A stretch of DNA of 64,000 bases from Rhizobium sp. 18055 (lineage in GTDB: Bacteria; Pseudomonadota; Alphaproteobacteria; Rhizobiales; Rhizobiaceae), in NCBI RefSeq assembly GCF_902706285.1, contig NZ_CACSKD010000004.1, positions 1-64,000 of the forward strand, given 5' to 3'. A model generated the notes under the pieces. It had not been told where the DNA came from, made no database searches, and saw only the letters and a list, made by a program, of their open reading frames with translations. Positions 37,444 to 47,071 of this stretch are shown here, one piece after another (position 1 is the first letter of the stretch; every line of letters starts with the position of its first letter). A program made the translations under genes and the position numbers.

Positions 37444-37478
37444 GCGGCGATCGACAACTCTGAGAGTGGAACACCAGG

Positions 37479-40217
37479 TCAGCGCAAGTCCATTGCTACC
37501 ATAGCGCGCTGGGTCCGCTTGGTCGCGGCACCCGCACCGATGGAGCCCGCGCAATCCAATGACTTTTGGAAATAGCGTATCGCCGTGTGTGGCCGCCCGT
37601 TGCCGGCTTCAATCGTTGCCGCGACGCGCCAGAGATCCGGATGCCACCAACGCTCCTCACGGATCCCGGTTTCTGTGAGCACGGCGCGCAAACTATTCTC
37701 CGCAAGTTGCATCTCGCCCTGGGCAATATAGGCCTCCGCCATCAGACTGCGATAGAATGGCACGTGGGCACGCCAGCTTCCCCGGAGCAATCCTGTGATG
37801 CTGTCTTGCATCAAGGTGAAACCGGCTTTGTCACCTTGAGCCTGCTGGACAGCGCCCGCAAAAAACCTGGCTGTTCCCTCGTAAATGCCGACGCTCTCAC
37901 GCCGGCTGACCTCAGTCAGCTGCCGCTGAAGCTGCAAAGCCGTTTCCATGTCACCTTCCACGAAGGCGATGGGAAGGGCCGCGAGCGAGATTGCATTGCC
38001 GAGCGATATCATGTGATCGAGCTCGGCGGCGCGATCGATGGCATGGGCGGCCAGACTGGAGGCACGTTCAGGGTCACCCTGCAACCAGGACAAAAATGCC
38101 TGAGACAGACGAATGGCAACAGGCAAGTCGACCTGGAACCGAGACAGTCCATGGCTATCTTCCAAGTCACCCCAGTCGTCCATCAGCGTCCCTAAATGGG
38201 CGGATGCAGAAGACAGCTCACCTGCGTAGATCTGTATATGCGCCAGCAGGCGCTTGCCGTCGGGCGCAGTCGTCCAGTCCAGACCCTTCGCTGCCGCAAA
38301 TTCGTTCATGCTGCGTAACGCCGTGCGCGGCCGACCGGAATAAGCAAGAAAAACGGCTTGTCCGCACACCGAGCGTATCTGAAATTCGGCGTCGCGAGAT
38401 CCAGTCGCATGGAGAATGCTGTCGCGCCAGGCATTGTCGGTTTGCGGATGCATGTGGCGCGCCAGTGTCATTGCCCACGCCTGCGCCGTGGAAAGCTTGG
38501 CTCGGCCGAGAGGTGCCAACCCTGTTAGGGCCGCGCTGTTTTCGCCTGCAAGGTCGATTGCTGCCAGCATTTCCCTGAACGCCGATAGCTCCTGCCAAAG
38601 GGGCAATGCAGCGACCACCAGTTCGATGCCCAATTCAGCGTCGCCCGCAGGATCGAACGCCCAGCCGATCGCAGCGCGGACATCGTCGATCTGTCTCCGA
38701 TATTTCCCTAGCCATTCGCGAGAGGTCTGTGAGGACCATTCCCGTTCGGCGATCTGCAGCTTATCCCTAATCCTGATGGCGAATTGTCGTCTTGCTTTTT
38801 CCCTGTATGGGGAGCCAAAGAGACGCCGCGCAGCATAGGCGCTGGTGCTTTCGGCCAGTCTGTAGTGCACGGTCCCGCCATCACAATGGGAAGAGACGAG
38901 TGATTTTGCCACAAGCTGCGACAGGGCATCGCGTCCCGTCATCGGCTCGAGAGCGCCGGCGGAATACATGGCCTCCACGTCGTCAGCGTTGAAACGGCCC
39001 GAAAACACCGAAAGCAGGTCGAGCAAGACAGCCTCGCGGTCGGGGAGAAGCCGGTAGCTCCAGTCGAGGGTGGCCTCCAGCGTCTGGTGGCGCAAGGGGG
39101 CATCTCTTGCTCCCCGGCTCATGGAATCAAAGCCATGCTTGAAGAGGTCTTCGATTGCCTCGGGCGCGAGGACGCCCGCTGTGCCGGCGGCCAATTCGAT
39201 CGCGAGTGCCAAACCTTCCAACCTTGTGCAGATCGATACGACACTGCGGACATAATCGTCGGCTGGTTCGGTAAAGGCTGGGCCGTGCGCCTTGGTGATA
39301 AAGAGCTGGACAGCCGGAAACTGCAGCGCATCGCTCGCGGAAAGCGCCGTCAATTGGTCCGGATAGGCGAGCCCGGAGAGAAAATGGATTTGCTCATGTC
39401 GCGTTCGCAACGGCTCGCGGCTCGTCGCGATGATACGGGCGTCGGGAACCTCTGATGATATCCGCTCGACGAGCGTCGCGGCCATCGCAATGACGTGCTC
39501 ACAATTATCGATGATCAGAAGCAGCTTCTTGCTACGAAGGACGTCGATCGCGCCTGCGATCGGATCGTCAAATCCCAGCGAAATGCCGAGAGCGGAGGCT
39601 ATCGCGGGCACCACAAATCGGGGATCGCTGAGCGTCGAGAGATCGACAAAGGCAATCGCTTCGTCCGCGCCGCGGCAATGCTGGGCAACTGTGACCGCAA
39701 GTGACGTTTTGCCGGCTCCGCCTGGACCAACTATTGTGACATAACCCGGTTGATCGAGCTGCTCTGAGATTAGCCGGATCGCGTCATCGCGGCCGAGGAG
39801 CTTCCGCACTTGCGGGGGGGCAGTATGATGACTTGTGATGGAAGCAATGTGCCGGGCTGCAGCTGGGGGATCGCTCTTCACTGCGGCTACGAACTTATAG
39901 CCGCGGCCCGCGATCGTCACGATAAATTCCGTGGCGGGATCGAGTTCTGCCATCGCGCGCCGAAGGTTACCGACATTCACCTTCAAGTTATGGTCATGAA
40001 CGATATAGTCCGGCCATACATGCGCGAACAGCTCGGCTTTGCTAACCACCTCGCCAGCCTGTCCGACGAGCAGGGTCAGAATATCGAACCCGCGCCCGCC
40101 GAGCGCGACGGGCTTCCCCTTGTGCAGGAGGGCCTGAGCCTCTGGCAGCAAACGGAAATCGCCGAATTCGTAGGCGGCTTGCTTCAATAAGGCTCGGGGC
40201 CTGCCATCGTGTGACAC
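37479..40217 (-). CDS. winged-helix STAND NTPase transcriptional regulator (module B)
   Basis: A 912-residue regulator if GTG 40217 is used; the frame is open upstream to 40301. The OmpR-type winged helix is YEFGDFRLLPEAQALLHKG, LGGRGFDILTLLVGQAGEVV, AELFAHVWPDY and IAGRGYKFVAAV. The Walker A is GPGGAGKTSLAV, the Walker B LLLIIDNCEHV, with ATSREPL and GLALAIELAAGTAGVL. The remaining half is helical-repeat. Relative to the module A paralogs the last Walker A residues are GKTS. I find no TTTACC-type repeat in its upstream region (40218-40527), so it may be constitutively expressed or regulated differently. Confidence 0.88.
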   Translation of the reverse strand: MSHDGRPRALLKQAAYEFGDFRLLPEAQALLHKGKPVALGGRGFDILTLLVGQAGEVVSKAELFAHVWPDYIVHDHNLKVNVGNLRRAMAELDPATEFIVTIAGRGYKFVAAVKSDPPAAARHIASITSHHTAPPQVRKLLGRDDAIRLISEQLDQPGYVTIVGPGGAGKTSLAVTVAQHCRGADEAIAFVDLSTLSDPRFVVPAIASALGISLGFDDPIAGAIDVLRSKKLLLIIDNCEHVIAMAATLVERISSEVPDARIIATSREPLRTRHEQIHFLSGLAYPDQLTALSASDALQFPAVQLFITKAHGPAFTEPADDYVRSVVSICTRLEGLALAIELAAGTAGVLAPEAIEDLFKHGFDSMSRGARDAPLRHQTLEATLDWSYRLLPDREAVLLDLLSVFSGRFNADDVEAMYSAGALEPMTGRDALSQLVAKSLVSSHCDGGTVHYRLAESTSAYAARRLFGSPYREKARRQFAIRIRDKLQIAEREWSSQTSREWLGKYRRQIDDVRAAIGWAFDPAGDAELGIELVVAALPLWQELSAFREMLAAIDLAGENSAALTGLAPLGRAKLSTAQAWAMTLARHMHPQTDNAWRDSILHATGSRDAEFQIRSVCGQAVFLAYSGRPRTALRSMNEFAAAKGLDWTTAPDGKRLLAHIQIYAGELSSASAHLGTLMDDWGDLEDSHGLSRFQVDLPVAIRLSQAFLSWLQGDPERASSLAAHAIDRAAELDHMISLGNAISLAALPIAFVEGDMETALQLQRQLTEVSRRESVGIYEGTARFFAGAVQQAQGDKAGFTLMQDSITGLLRGSWRAHVPFYRSLMAEAYIAQGEMQLAENSLRAVLTETGIREERWWHPDLWRVAATIEAGNGRPHTAIRYFQKSLDCAGSIGAGAATKRTQRAMVAMDLR

Positions 40218-40527
40218 TATGCACTCACAAATCAAGAAAAGCTCGACGTTACACCGCACTCGCCAATTTTCAAGGCGTCTGGAGAGATGGTTGCGCCGCA
40301 CGCTGGCCTAAGATGATAGGTACCATGCCTCTTCTCAGATCGTTGAGGGTATTGGATGATCGTCTGGATCGCTGAAATCATCCAATGTCGAAGTCATCAG
40401 CGAATATCCTCGTCACCGGCATCCCGCGCTCGGACAAATGTTCGGGATCGGCGCTGCTATTATTCTATTTTTATCCCGAGAATTCATTTAACCGCTTTCG
40501 GCAAAACTTCTGCTTAGGAGCACTCTC
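40218..40527. other. divergent region upstream of regulator and GNAT pseudogene
   Basis: The only notable sequences are AT-rich runs near 40467-40490. They resemble a degenerate direct repeat but do not pass the consensus. No gene. Confidence 0.45.
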
Positions 40528-41334
40528 TTGGATCCTTGTTCTTCTGCTTATCCCTGCCTTACAAAAGAAGATGCCATCGAGGCCGAAGCTTTCATTGATC
40601 TACATAAAGCCGCCCAAGGCCGACTGCCGGAGGAAGAACGATTCGAATGCGTTCCCATGAATGTTGGATGCGCGATCTCTCTTCCAAGCGCACCTGCGAT
40701 CGGCCTCAACCGCATCCTCGGCCTCTCTGATAATAAAGATCTCGACGAAGCCTACAACTGGATGAGAAATCGGCAGGGAAACCGATTCTTGCAGGTCAAC
40801 ATTGACGCTGCATCTGATGAGTTGAAATGTTGGATCCAGTCGAAAGGGTTGGCTCCTCATGGTCCTGGATGGGCAAAGCTGAGGCGAGGCCCGGACGAGG
40901 CCCCTTTTCTATCGCCAGGCGCCGTGAAAACGCGAAAAGTTCGGCCCGATGAAGCCGGGGAATTCGGCGCAATGATGTGCGCCGGGTTTGGTTTTCCAGA
41001 AAGCCTTACCGGTCTATGAGCCGCAATCGTTGGACGAGACGGATGGTCGTGTTTCTACGCGTTGGATAGAGACACCCCCGTTGGAACCGGAGCAATGTTC
41101 GCTTCAGGAACTTTTGCCTGGCTCGGCGGAGGAACGACCGTCCCAGGCTTTCGAAACCGAGGTGCGCAGAAAGCCTTGATCCACGCTCGCCTCCAAGAAG
41201 GCGCCGACCGAGGCGTTTCAACTTTCGTGGTCGAAACCGAGGTGCCATCGGCCGACAATGCCGACATCTCGAATACCAATTTAGCGAAAATGGGCTTCGT
41301 GCATATCTATAATCGTAGCAATTTCATCTTATGA
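40528..41334 (+). pseudogene. GNAT acetyltransferase with a premature TGA
   Basis: It starts at TTG 40528, 7 bp after the ribosome binding site TAGGAG. It encodes a paralog of the GNAT protein 7454-8254 (CAISLPSAPAIGLNRILGL, GFGFPESLTGL). At 41017-41019 there is a TGA, and the same frame continues without any shift to a complete C-terminal half (TFAWLGGGTTVPGFRNRGAQ, then FVHIYNRSNFIL and a stop at 41334). The intact paralog has PFW at the corresponding point, so TGG likely mutated to TGA. This is a simple nonsense mutation. The truncated product would lack the acetyl-CoA site. Confidence 0.8.
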
Positions 41335-41428
41335 CAGAGTTGCCGCCGAGCAAACCATTAGGCTGGCAAGTTAGCTGCTTGATCTGGTTCGGAAGCCTAG
41401 GTGACTGATAATGGTCGTCGCCTTCACA

Positions 41429-41487
41429 TTGAAGTGACGTGAACCTGCCACCCGCCATTCATTTCGAATGGGCTAACGGTCATCTAT
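41429..41487 (+). repeat. dispersed repeat, copy 2
   Basis: It matches 17605-17662 with the identical core ATTCATTTCGAATGGG and the tail TAACGGTCAT. The two copies flank, at a distance, the 17.7-33.6 kb island and module B. Confidence 0.65.
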
Positions 41488-41663
41488 GGAACTCATCGCT
41501 TGGATCGAAAGCTTGGCCCAACGTACGGCGTGTGTAGGGATCAACAGCCAGTGTGGGCCCGCGCGCGATTGTCGTTGAGCGACGTGGCGCGCCACTCCTC
41601 GTATTCTTCGCGGGTATCGTCGTGCAGCGGATGGTAGCGCTGCGCAGACCTACCTCGTACAGT

Positions 41664-41678
41664 TTTACCGAGATTTCA
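41664..41678 (+). promoter_or_regulatory. direct-repeat operator candidate upstream of MFS gene
   Basis: The site reads TTTACCGAGATTTCA, with half-sites 10 bp apart, 111 bp before ATG 41789, in the orientation of the gene. The last two bases differ from the consensus. It is the weakest of the seven but has the same distance window. Confidence 0.4.
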
Positions 41679-41788
41679 AATCGTTGCTTGACGCGGTGAT
41701 CGTACACCATATCTAGGTAGCCATTCACCAACAGCTATCAGCGGCGACTGCCAATTCGTCGTTGAAGGTATTCCCCCGAAAGTAATGC

Positions 41789-43255
41789 ATGATAGAGAAA
41801 ACGTCTCATCGCGGCCTCGTCGTCGTCGCGATCATGGCAAGCATGGCGATGATCGCCATCGAAGCCACCATCGTTTCGACAGCAATGCCGCAGATCGCTG
41901 CTCAGCTTGGTCAGATCAATCTCTATTCCTGGGTTTTTTCGTCATTCCTGCTGACGCAAACGGCAACTACCGTTGTGTTCGGCAAGCTTGCGGATATTTA
42001 CGGCCGCAAGCCAATGCTGCTGGTTGGCATCGCACTGTTCCTGCTGGCTTCGGTTCTCGCCGGCTTCGCGTGGTCGATGCCCTCAATGATCGGCTTTCGG
42101 TTACTCCAGGGCATCGGCGCTGGTGCAATCCAACCGGTGGCGATGACTGTCGTTGCCGATCTATTTCCCGGCAATCAACGCGGCAAGGTCCAGGGTTATC
42201 TGGCAAGCGTCTGGGCGCTCTCAGCCGTCGTCGGACCGCTTCTCGGCAGTCTGATCATTCACAATCTCCCGTGGGCGTGGATCTTCTGGATCAACCTGCC
42301 GGTGGGAGCCTTAGCTGCCCTGGGGTTTATCTTTTTTCTGCATGAGGAGAAGCGAACCCGAGTTGTCTCCATCGACGTGCTTGGCGCAGCTCTCTTCGCG
42401 GTTTCGATTTCTGCTCTTATGATCGCCCTGACCGAAATGGAAGGCGCGGTATCGGGCTATGCGATCGTGGCGCTGGTCGTTTTCGTTGCTGCCCTTGCCG
42501 CGTTCATCTGGCAGGAGCGCCGTGCCGAAGCTCCGATGGTCGCACCTGGCCTTTGGCTGAAACGCCCGATAGCCTTCGCGAACCTGGCAGTCTTCTTCGC
42601 CAGCATGTCGATCATGGGACTAACGACCTTTCTACCGATGTACGTCCAGACCGTTCTCAACCGTTCCCCACTTGTGGCAGGCTTCGCATTGACGATGCTT
42701 TTGCTGGGCTGGCCCTGCGGGGCGACGATAGCGTCGCGCCAGTTTTCACGCTTCGGCTTGCGCCCGATCATGGTCGTCGGAAGCCTGTTCATTCCCGCCG
42801 GGACATTGCTGCTGGTGGCGTTAACGCCCTCCAGCTCGGTTTTGCTCGCTGCTGCCGGTTCGTTGGTTATGGGCTTCGGCATGGGATTGCTCAATATCGG
42901 CGCGCTGATCCTGACACAAGAAAGCGTAACTTCGTCGGATCGCGGTAGCGCCACGGCTTCAAACGTCTTCTCACGCAATCTTGGAAGCACGCTCGGCGCA
43001 GCGGTTCTCGGTGCCGTGGTTACCTACGGTCTCGCACACGCCAACAACGGCCAGGCAATCACGCCGGAACAACTGCGGGCCGTACTGAACGGTACGGGCG
43101 CCATCATCCCAGATGGCGAAGAGATCCGGATTGCACTACAGCACGCCCTGCATTCAACCTTCACGGTCATGATGCTCATCGCTGCGCTGATCGTGCCCGC
43201 TTGCCTATTGGTTCCTCAGCCTCAACATGGTGATGTAGTACCGGACAAGGTGTAG
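41789..43255 (+). CDS. MFS drug-efflux permease (DHA2-like)
   Basis: A 488-residue permease with about 14 hydrophobic segments. The N-terminal segment contains IEATIVSTAMPQIAAQLG, and motif A is GKLADIYGRKPML. The motif C-type stretch is ALSAVVGPLLGSLI, and FRLLQGIGAGAI is typical of drug:H+ antiporters. It exports organic compounds by proton antiport. The ATG at 41789 starts the canonical N-terminus. The operator-like repeat 111 bp upstream suggests that it is co-regulated with the hydrolases, which would fit a detoxification role (inference). Confidence 0.88.
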   Translation: MIEKTSHRGLVVVAIMASMAMIAIEATIVSTAMPQIAAQLGQINLYSWVFSSFLLTQTATTVVFGKLADIYGRKPMLLVGIALFLLASVLAGFAWSMPSMIGFRLLQGIGAGAIQPVAMTVVADLFPGNQRGKVQGYLASVWALSAVVGPLLGSLIIHNLPWAWIFWINLPVGALAALGFIFFLHEEKRTRVVSIDVLGAALFAVSISALMIALTEMEGAVSGYAIVALVVFVAALAAFIWQERRAEAPMVAPGLWLKRPIAFANLAVFFASMSIMGLTTFLPMYVQTVLNRSPLVAGFALTMLLLGWPCGATIASRQFSRFGLRPIMVVGSLFIPAGTLLLVALTPSSSVLLAAAGSLVMGFGMGLLNIGALILTQESVTSSDRGSATASNVFSRNLGSTLGAAVLGAVVTYGLAHANNGQAITPEQLRAVLNGTGAIIPDGEEIRIALQHALHSTFTVMMLIAALIVPACLLVPQPQHGDVVPDKV

Positions 43256-43711
43256 TACAAAACGAATGCGTTTCTTGATGCACGGTTTCTGTCGTGGATC
43301 ACAGAAGGAGCCTAAAGGCGAACCAGTAACCACTTTTGACACGATCATATCCACGGTGCCGCAGGCGACTCTAACGGCCAGGCAGTTCGAATGTACCTCC
43401 CGGCGCACGATCGGGGGATGCGGCGTCAGCGTGTCGAGGAGGCAAAGGCGGCGTTGCGCAGGACCTCGCTGCCACTGTCCTCGGCGTGCACGTATTTTAC
43501 GACACCGTAGAACTCGACGTCCAACGGCGCTGTCGAGGTGACTTGCGTGCCAGGGCGATTTACCTTGATGACTGCTGAAGCGGCTCAACTGTCATCAAGG
43601 GCGTTATCATGCTGTTACAGCCGGCATTACGGGGTGCTGGTCGGGCCGAAGGCTGGCTAAGGACGGGCCGCCGCCGTTTCAGTTGTCGAAGACCAACGAG
43701 CGGCTTCATTA
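43256..43711. other. decayed intergenic stretch
   Basis: No gene recognised. Several short open frames exist on both strands without any family signature. Confidence 0.45.
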
Positions 43712-44320
43712 TCAATACTCGTTCTCCACCGTGCCTTCCAACGCCTGGATGACTGGCTTCAAGATATGGGTCGTTGGTCGACCATCTCTTGCCAATGCGA
43801 CAGAAGTGCCATCGACAATGACCGCCAGTTTGTCCGGCGAGCGATGGGCGAATGCCTTCGTCTCCGCCAAGCAAAGGCCGTGTCCGCAGCCTGCTGAGAA
43901 TTTCATCCAGACGTTCCGGACTGAGAATTTCGGCTTGGGGTCGGCCAGGAGGTTCGGGTGCCAAGCCTGAGGGAAAGAGTGACAAAGCACCTGCACATTC
44001 GCCCCCGATAACTTCCAGTAGCCCGAAGGCGTTGCCTGCCGATAGGCCTAACGCGCAGCAAGCCGCTGCCGTGCGCCCTCGTCCGGCAATAGCCCGGAGA
44101 AAAACGGGCGCAGCACCTGATCACCAAATGGTATCTCGTCGGTCTCGTCATCCCCCGACAGCCACCACCGATCGTGAATGGTCGCATGGACTGGACGTCC
44201 ATTGGCCAGGCATGCGGTCTCTGAGGCGAACTGACAGCAGAGTTGAGGAAGCAGTTGCGTCCATGTTTGGACGCGATTGTCCGCTGGCTCGAAGAGCCGC
44301 CTGCCGCTGAGGACGTCCAA
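43712..44320 (-). pseudogene. hipA: hipA-type toxin kinase, frameshifted and truncated
   Basis: Three minus-strand frames together read as the N-terminal half of a HipA kinase. Frame 1 (44320-44048) begins LDVLSGRRLFEP and has LRPFFSGLLPDEGARQRLAAR, then stops. A one-base loss near 44046 shifts to frame 2 (LSAGNAFGLLEVIGGECAGA, LSLFPSG, GIRPSLAG). A loss of about eight bases near 43834, where HipA has GAQDK, shifts to frame 3 (DKLAVIVDG, THILKP, LEGTVENEY), where homology ends at 43712. The kinase active-site half is missing. No hipB-like helix-turn-helix gene is visible upstream. Confidence 0.75.
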
Positions 44321-44664
44321 TCAACAAACGACGTGCGAAACCGCATAATACCGTTGCGCGCAAGTCGGAAGCTGCGACGCGCTCCACGCCGCGGCATATC
44401 CTCGCCGACAAGAGCCCGGCTCCATCTTCGTCAGTGCCCAGAGGGCTACAGCCGAAAGCGATCAGTCCATTTCCTGAGCCATTGTTCGATGCGACCGTTG
44501 ATCCGAACTGCTTTCAGGACGCGCCAACTTATCAAATGCGCTGCTTGATTCTCACTGTTGCGTAAAGTTGGATACTAATATATTACTTCTCTTGGGAAGA
44601 GGAGCCTTCGGATGGTTTGGGACGAGCGTGGACGCGGCGGCCGCTGGTATAAGAGCTTTGCGAT
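44321..44664. other. upstream region of the gntR operon
   Basis: Bases 44570-44590 are AT-rich (GGATACTAATATATTAC), a plausible promoter or FadR-type operator for gntR. No gene recognised. Confidence 0.45.
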
Positions 44665-45432
44665 ATGAGCGATGCCCGCAAGAAGCGTTCGCTGGCCGGG
44701 GTCACCCATCTTTCGCACCAGCGGGCGGCAACGCCGCGTACCGCGACGCTCGTCTACAACGCGCTGCGTGACGACATCATCTCGCTGCGCCGCCGCCCAA
44801 TGGATCTGTTGAACGAGAAGGAACTCGAAGCGCAGTTCGGCGTCAGCCGTACGCCTATTCGCGAAGCCGTCCTGCGGTTGGCGGATGAGGGTCTGGTTGA
44901 TGTGTTTCCGCAGTCCGGCACTTTCGTCTCACGTATTCCGCGCCGGGCCCTCTATGAGGCGATCCTGGTGAGGAAGGCGCTGGAGGATACGACCGTGTCG
45001 ATCGCCGTCGAGAAGATGACGCCGGCAGGTCTGCGGCTGCTCGAGCGCAATCTCGCCGATCTCGCCGCTTGTCTGCACGACGGCGACGTCGCGGCTTTCC
45101 ACATTGGCGACAACCATTTTCACAAACTGATCAGCGACATAGCGGGTTTCCCGGGCATCTGGGCGATCATCCAGCAAGTGAAGGTCCACAGTGACCGTTA
45201 CCGTCTTCTGACCCTGCCCCAGGAAGGACGATTGGCGCGCGTGATCGACGAACATTCGACAGTCATTGCTTGCATGCGCAAAGGCGACAAGGCCGGCGCC
45301 ACCGAGGCGATGAGTTTCCATCTCGGCAAGCTGCTCGGCGAAGTCGAGAAGGCAGAAATCTGGGATCCGAACTATTTTATCGAGGACGCAAAGCCCTTGG
45401 CGTCCGCCGAAGAGAAGGGAAAAACCCCATGA
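44665..45432 (+). CDS. GntR-family (FCD) regulator of the kdu operon
   Basis: A 255-residue regulator. The winged helix contains NEKELEAQFGVSRTPIREAVLRL, and the C-terminal all-helical FCD domain carries LVRKALEDTTVSIAVE, the metal-site region HIGDNHFHKLIS and VIDEHSTVI. FadR-family regulators respond to carboxylic acids, commonly uronates. Its end overlaps kduI by 4 bp (ATGA at 45429-45432), so they are coupled. Confidence 0.9.
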   Translation: MSDARKKRSLAGVTHLSHQRAATPRTATLVYNALRDDIISLRRRPMDLLNEKELEAQFGVSRTPIREAVLRLADEGLVDVFPQSGTFVSRIPRRALYEAILVRKALEDTTVSIAVEKMTPAGLRLLERNLADLAACLHDGDVAAFHIGDNHFHKLISDIAGFPGIWAIIQQVKVHSDRYRLLTLPQEGRLARVIDEHSTVIACMRKGDKAGATEAMSFHLGKLLGEVEKAEIWDPNYFIEDAKPLASAEEKGKTP

Positions 45433-46265
45433 AGATCGACGTTAGACACGCCTCTCACCCATCGGCCGTTCGCGGCTACGATACCGAGACGCTGAGGGCA
45501 CATTTCCTGGTGGAGACAGTGTTTCAAGGGGGTGAAATCCGGCTCACCTATTCGCATTACGACCGCATGGTAATCGGTGGCGCAACGCCACTCGCCACCG
45601 GGCTGACACTGGTGCCGGAAAAAGCGATCGGCCAGGAAATATTCCTTGCCGAACGTGAACTCGGCGCCCTGAACATCGGTGGCGCCGGAAGCGTGGTCGT
45701 TGACGGCAGGCGCTACGAACTCGCCAAATATGATTGCCTCTACATCGGGAGGGGTGCGAAAGGGGTCGTCTTCGAGAGCGTGGCGGCGTCTGATCCTGCC
45801 AAGTTTTACCTTGTCTCGACGCCTGCCCACCAGACCCACCCGACCGTGCTCCTCACCCGCGATCAGGCCCGCCACCTCACCCCCGGTGAAGCCGCAACGG
45901 CCAACAGGCGCTCGATCTTCCAGTTCATTCATCCTGATGTCTGCCAGTCCTGCCAGCTAACCATGGGTTTCACGATGATCGAACCCGGCAGCGTCTGGAA
46001 TACCATGCCGTCTCACACACACGACCGCCGGATGGAAGCCTATCTCTATTTCGACCTCGAGCCGGAGCAGCGAATATTCCATTTCATGGGTGAGCCACAA
46101 CAAACTCGCCACATGCTGGTCGCCAACGAGCAGGCAATCATCTCGCCGCCCTGGTCGATCCATTCAGGCGCCGGCACCAAGAACTACAGTTTCATCTGGG
46201 CAATGGCGGGCGACAACAAGAGCTTCACGGACATGGACCATATCGCTATTGCGGATCTGAGGTAG
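45429..46265 (+). CDS. kduI: 5-dehydro-4-deoxy-D-glucuronate isomerase
   Basis: A 278-residue cupin isomerase. Diagnostic stretches are YSHYDRMVIGGATPL, FLAERELGALNIGGAG, FQFIHPDVCQSCQLTMGFTM, then the metal-ligand stretch WNTMPSHTHDRRMEAYLYFDL (two His and a Glu) and ISPPWSIHSGAGTKNY with the third His. KduI turns 4-deoxy-5-ketouronate from pectin or hyaluronate breakdown into 2,5-diketo-3-deoxygluconate. It lies between gntR and kduD. Confidence 0.95.
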   Translation: MKIDVRHASHPSAVRGYDTETLRAHFLVETVFQGGEIRLTYSHYDRMVIGGATPLATGLTLVPEKAIGQEIFLAERELGALNIGGAGSVVVDGRRYELAKYDCLYIGRGAKGVVFESVAASDPAKFYLVSTPAHQTHPTVLLTRDQARHLTPGEAATANRRSIFQFIHPDVCQSCQLTMGFTMIEPGSVWNTMPSHTHDRRMEAYLYFDLEPEQRIFHFMGEPQQTRHMLVANEQAIISPPWSIHSGAGTKNYSFIWAMAGDNKSFTDMDHIAIADLR

Positions 46266-46269
46266 AACG

Positions 46270-47025
46270 ATGGCCAATCCATTCGATCTCTCCGGCCGCA
46301 CCGCGGTGGTGACCGGCGCCAATACCGGCATCGGCCAGAGCGTTGCCCTGGCGCTCGCCGAAGCCGGTGCCTCGATCGTTTGCGTCGGGCGCTCATCAAT
46401 GGAAGAAACCGAGGCGCTCGTCGTCAGGGCCGGAGCCCGCTTTCATTCCATCACCGCCGACCTCGGCAGCATCGCCCCGGTGAAGAGCATCGTCTCCGAA
46501 ACGATTTCAGCCTTCGGCAGCCTGGATATTCTCGTCAACAATGCAGGCATCATTCGCCGTGCCGACGCGATCGATTTCACCGAGGAAGACTGGGATGCCG
46601 TCATCGACACCAACCTCAAGACGGCGTTCTTCCTGTCGCAGGCGGCAGGCCGTCACATGATCGGGAAAGGCAGCGGCAAGATCATCAACATTGCCTCGCT
46701 GCTCTCTTTTCAGGGCGGAATACGCATTCCCTCCTATACTGCCTCCAAGAGCGGACTTGCGGGCATTACCCGGCTTCTGGCCTGCGAATGGGCGGCAAAG
46801 GGCGTCAATGTCAACGCCATTGCGCCAGGCTATTTCGTCACCAACAACACCGCGGCTCTGCGCGACGATCCGGACCGCAGCGCGGCGATCCTGGCGCGTA
46901 TTCCGGCCGGACGATGGGGAGCGCCGGCAGAGCTCGGTGGTGCCGCCGTTTTCCTGGCATCTGCCGCGTCCGACTACGTCCACGGGACGGTCATCCCTGT
47001 CGATGGTGGCTGGCTTGCCCGCTAG
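46270..47025 (+). CDS. kduD: 2-deoxy-D-gluconate 3-dehydrogenase (SDR)
   Basis: A 251-residue short-chain dehydrogenase: TGANTGIGQSVALALAEAG (cofactor loop), NNAGIIRR, the catalytic S in NIASLLSFQGG and Y-x-x-x-K in SYTASKSG, then APGYFVTNN. The N-terminus NPFDLSGRTAVVTG is typical of KduD. It reduces 2,5-diketo-3-deoxygluconate to KDG with NADH. It starts 4 bp after kduI. Confidence 0.93.
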   Translation: MANPFDLSGRTAVVTGANTGIGQSVALALAEAGASIVCVGRSSMEETEALVVRAGARFHSITADLGSIAPVKSIVSETISAFGSLDILVNNAGIIRRADAIDFTEEDWDAVIDTNLKTAFFLSQAAGRHMIGKGSGKIINIASLLSFQGGIRIPSYTASKSGLAGITRLLACEWAAKGVNVNAIAPGYFVTNNTAALRDDPDRSAAILARIPAGRWGAPAELGGAAVFLASAASDYVHGTVIPVDGGWLAR

Positions 47026-47071
47026 ATGACCGCTTGAACAAGCGCGCCGGCTGCGCGCGCATGGAGGAGAC

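Larger units (their letters stand above)
41335..41788. other. intergenic stretch with dispersed repeat and operator-like site
   Basis: It holds the second copy of the dispersed repeat (41429-41487) and the direct-repeat site at 41664-41678. A minus-strand open frame at 41480-41731 has no recognisable family and is judged spurious. Confidence 0.5.

Noticed and set aside
40467..40490. Possible eighth TTTACC-type site upstream of the GNAT pseudogene
   Set aside because: Half-sites match too poorly (TTTATC and TTAACC in wrong phase).
41017..41019. TGA in the GNAT gene as a selenocysteine or readthrough codon
   Set aside because: The paralog has Trp there and no selenocysteine element is apparent; a nonsense mutation is simpler.
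41480..41731. Minus-strand open frame of 83 residues
   Set aside because: No family recognised, no ribosome binding site, and it overlaps the direct-repeat site of the MFS promoter region.
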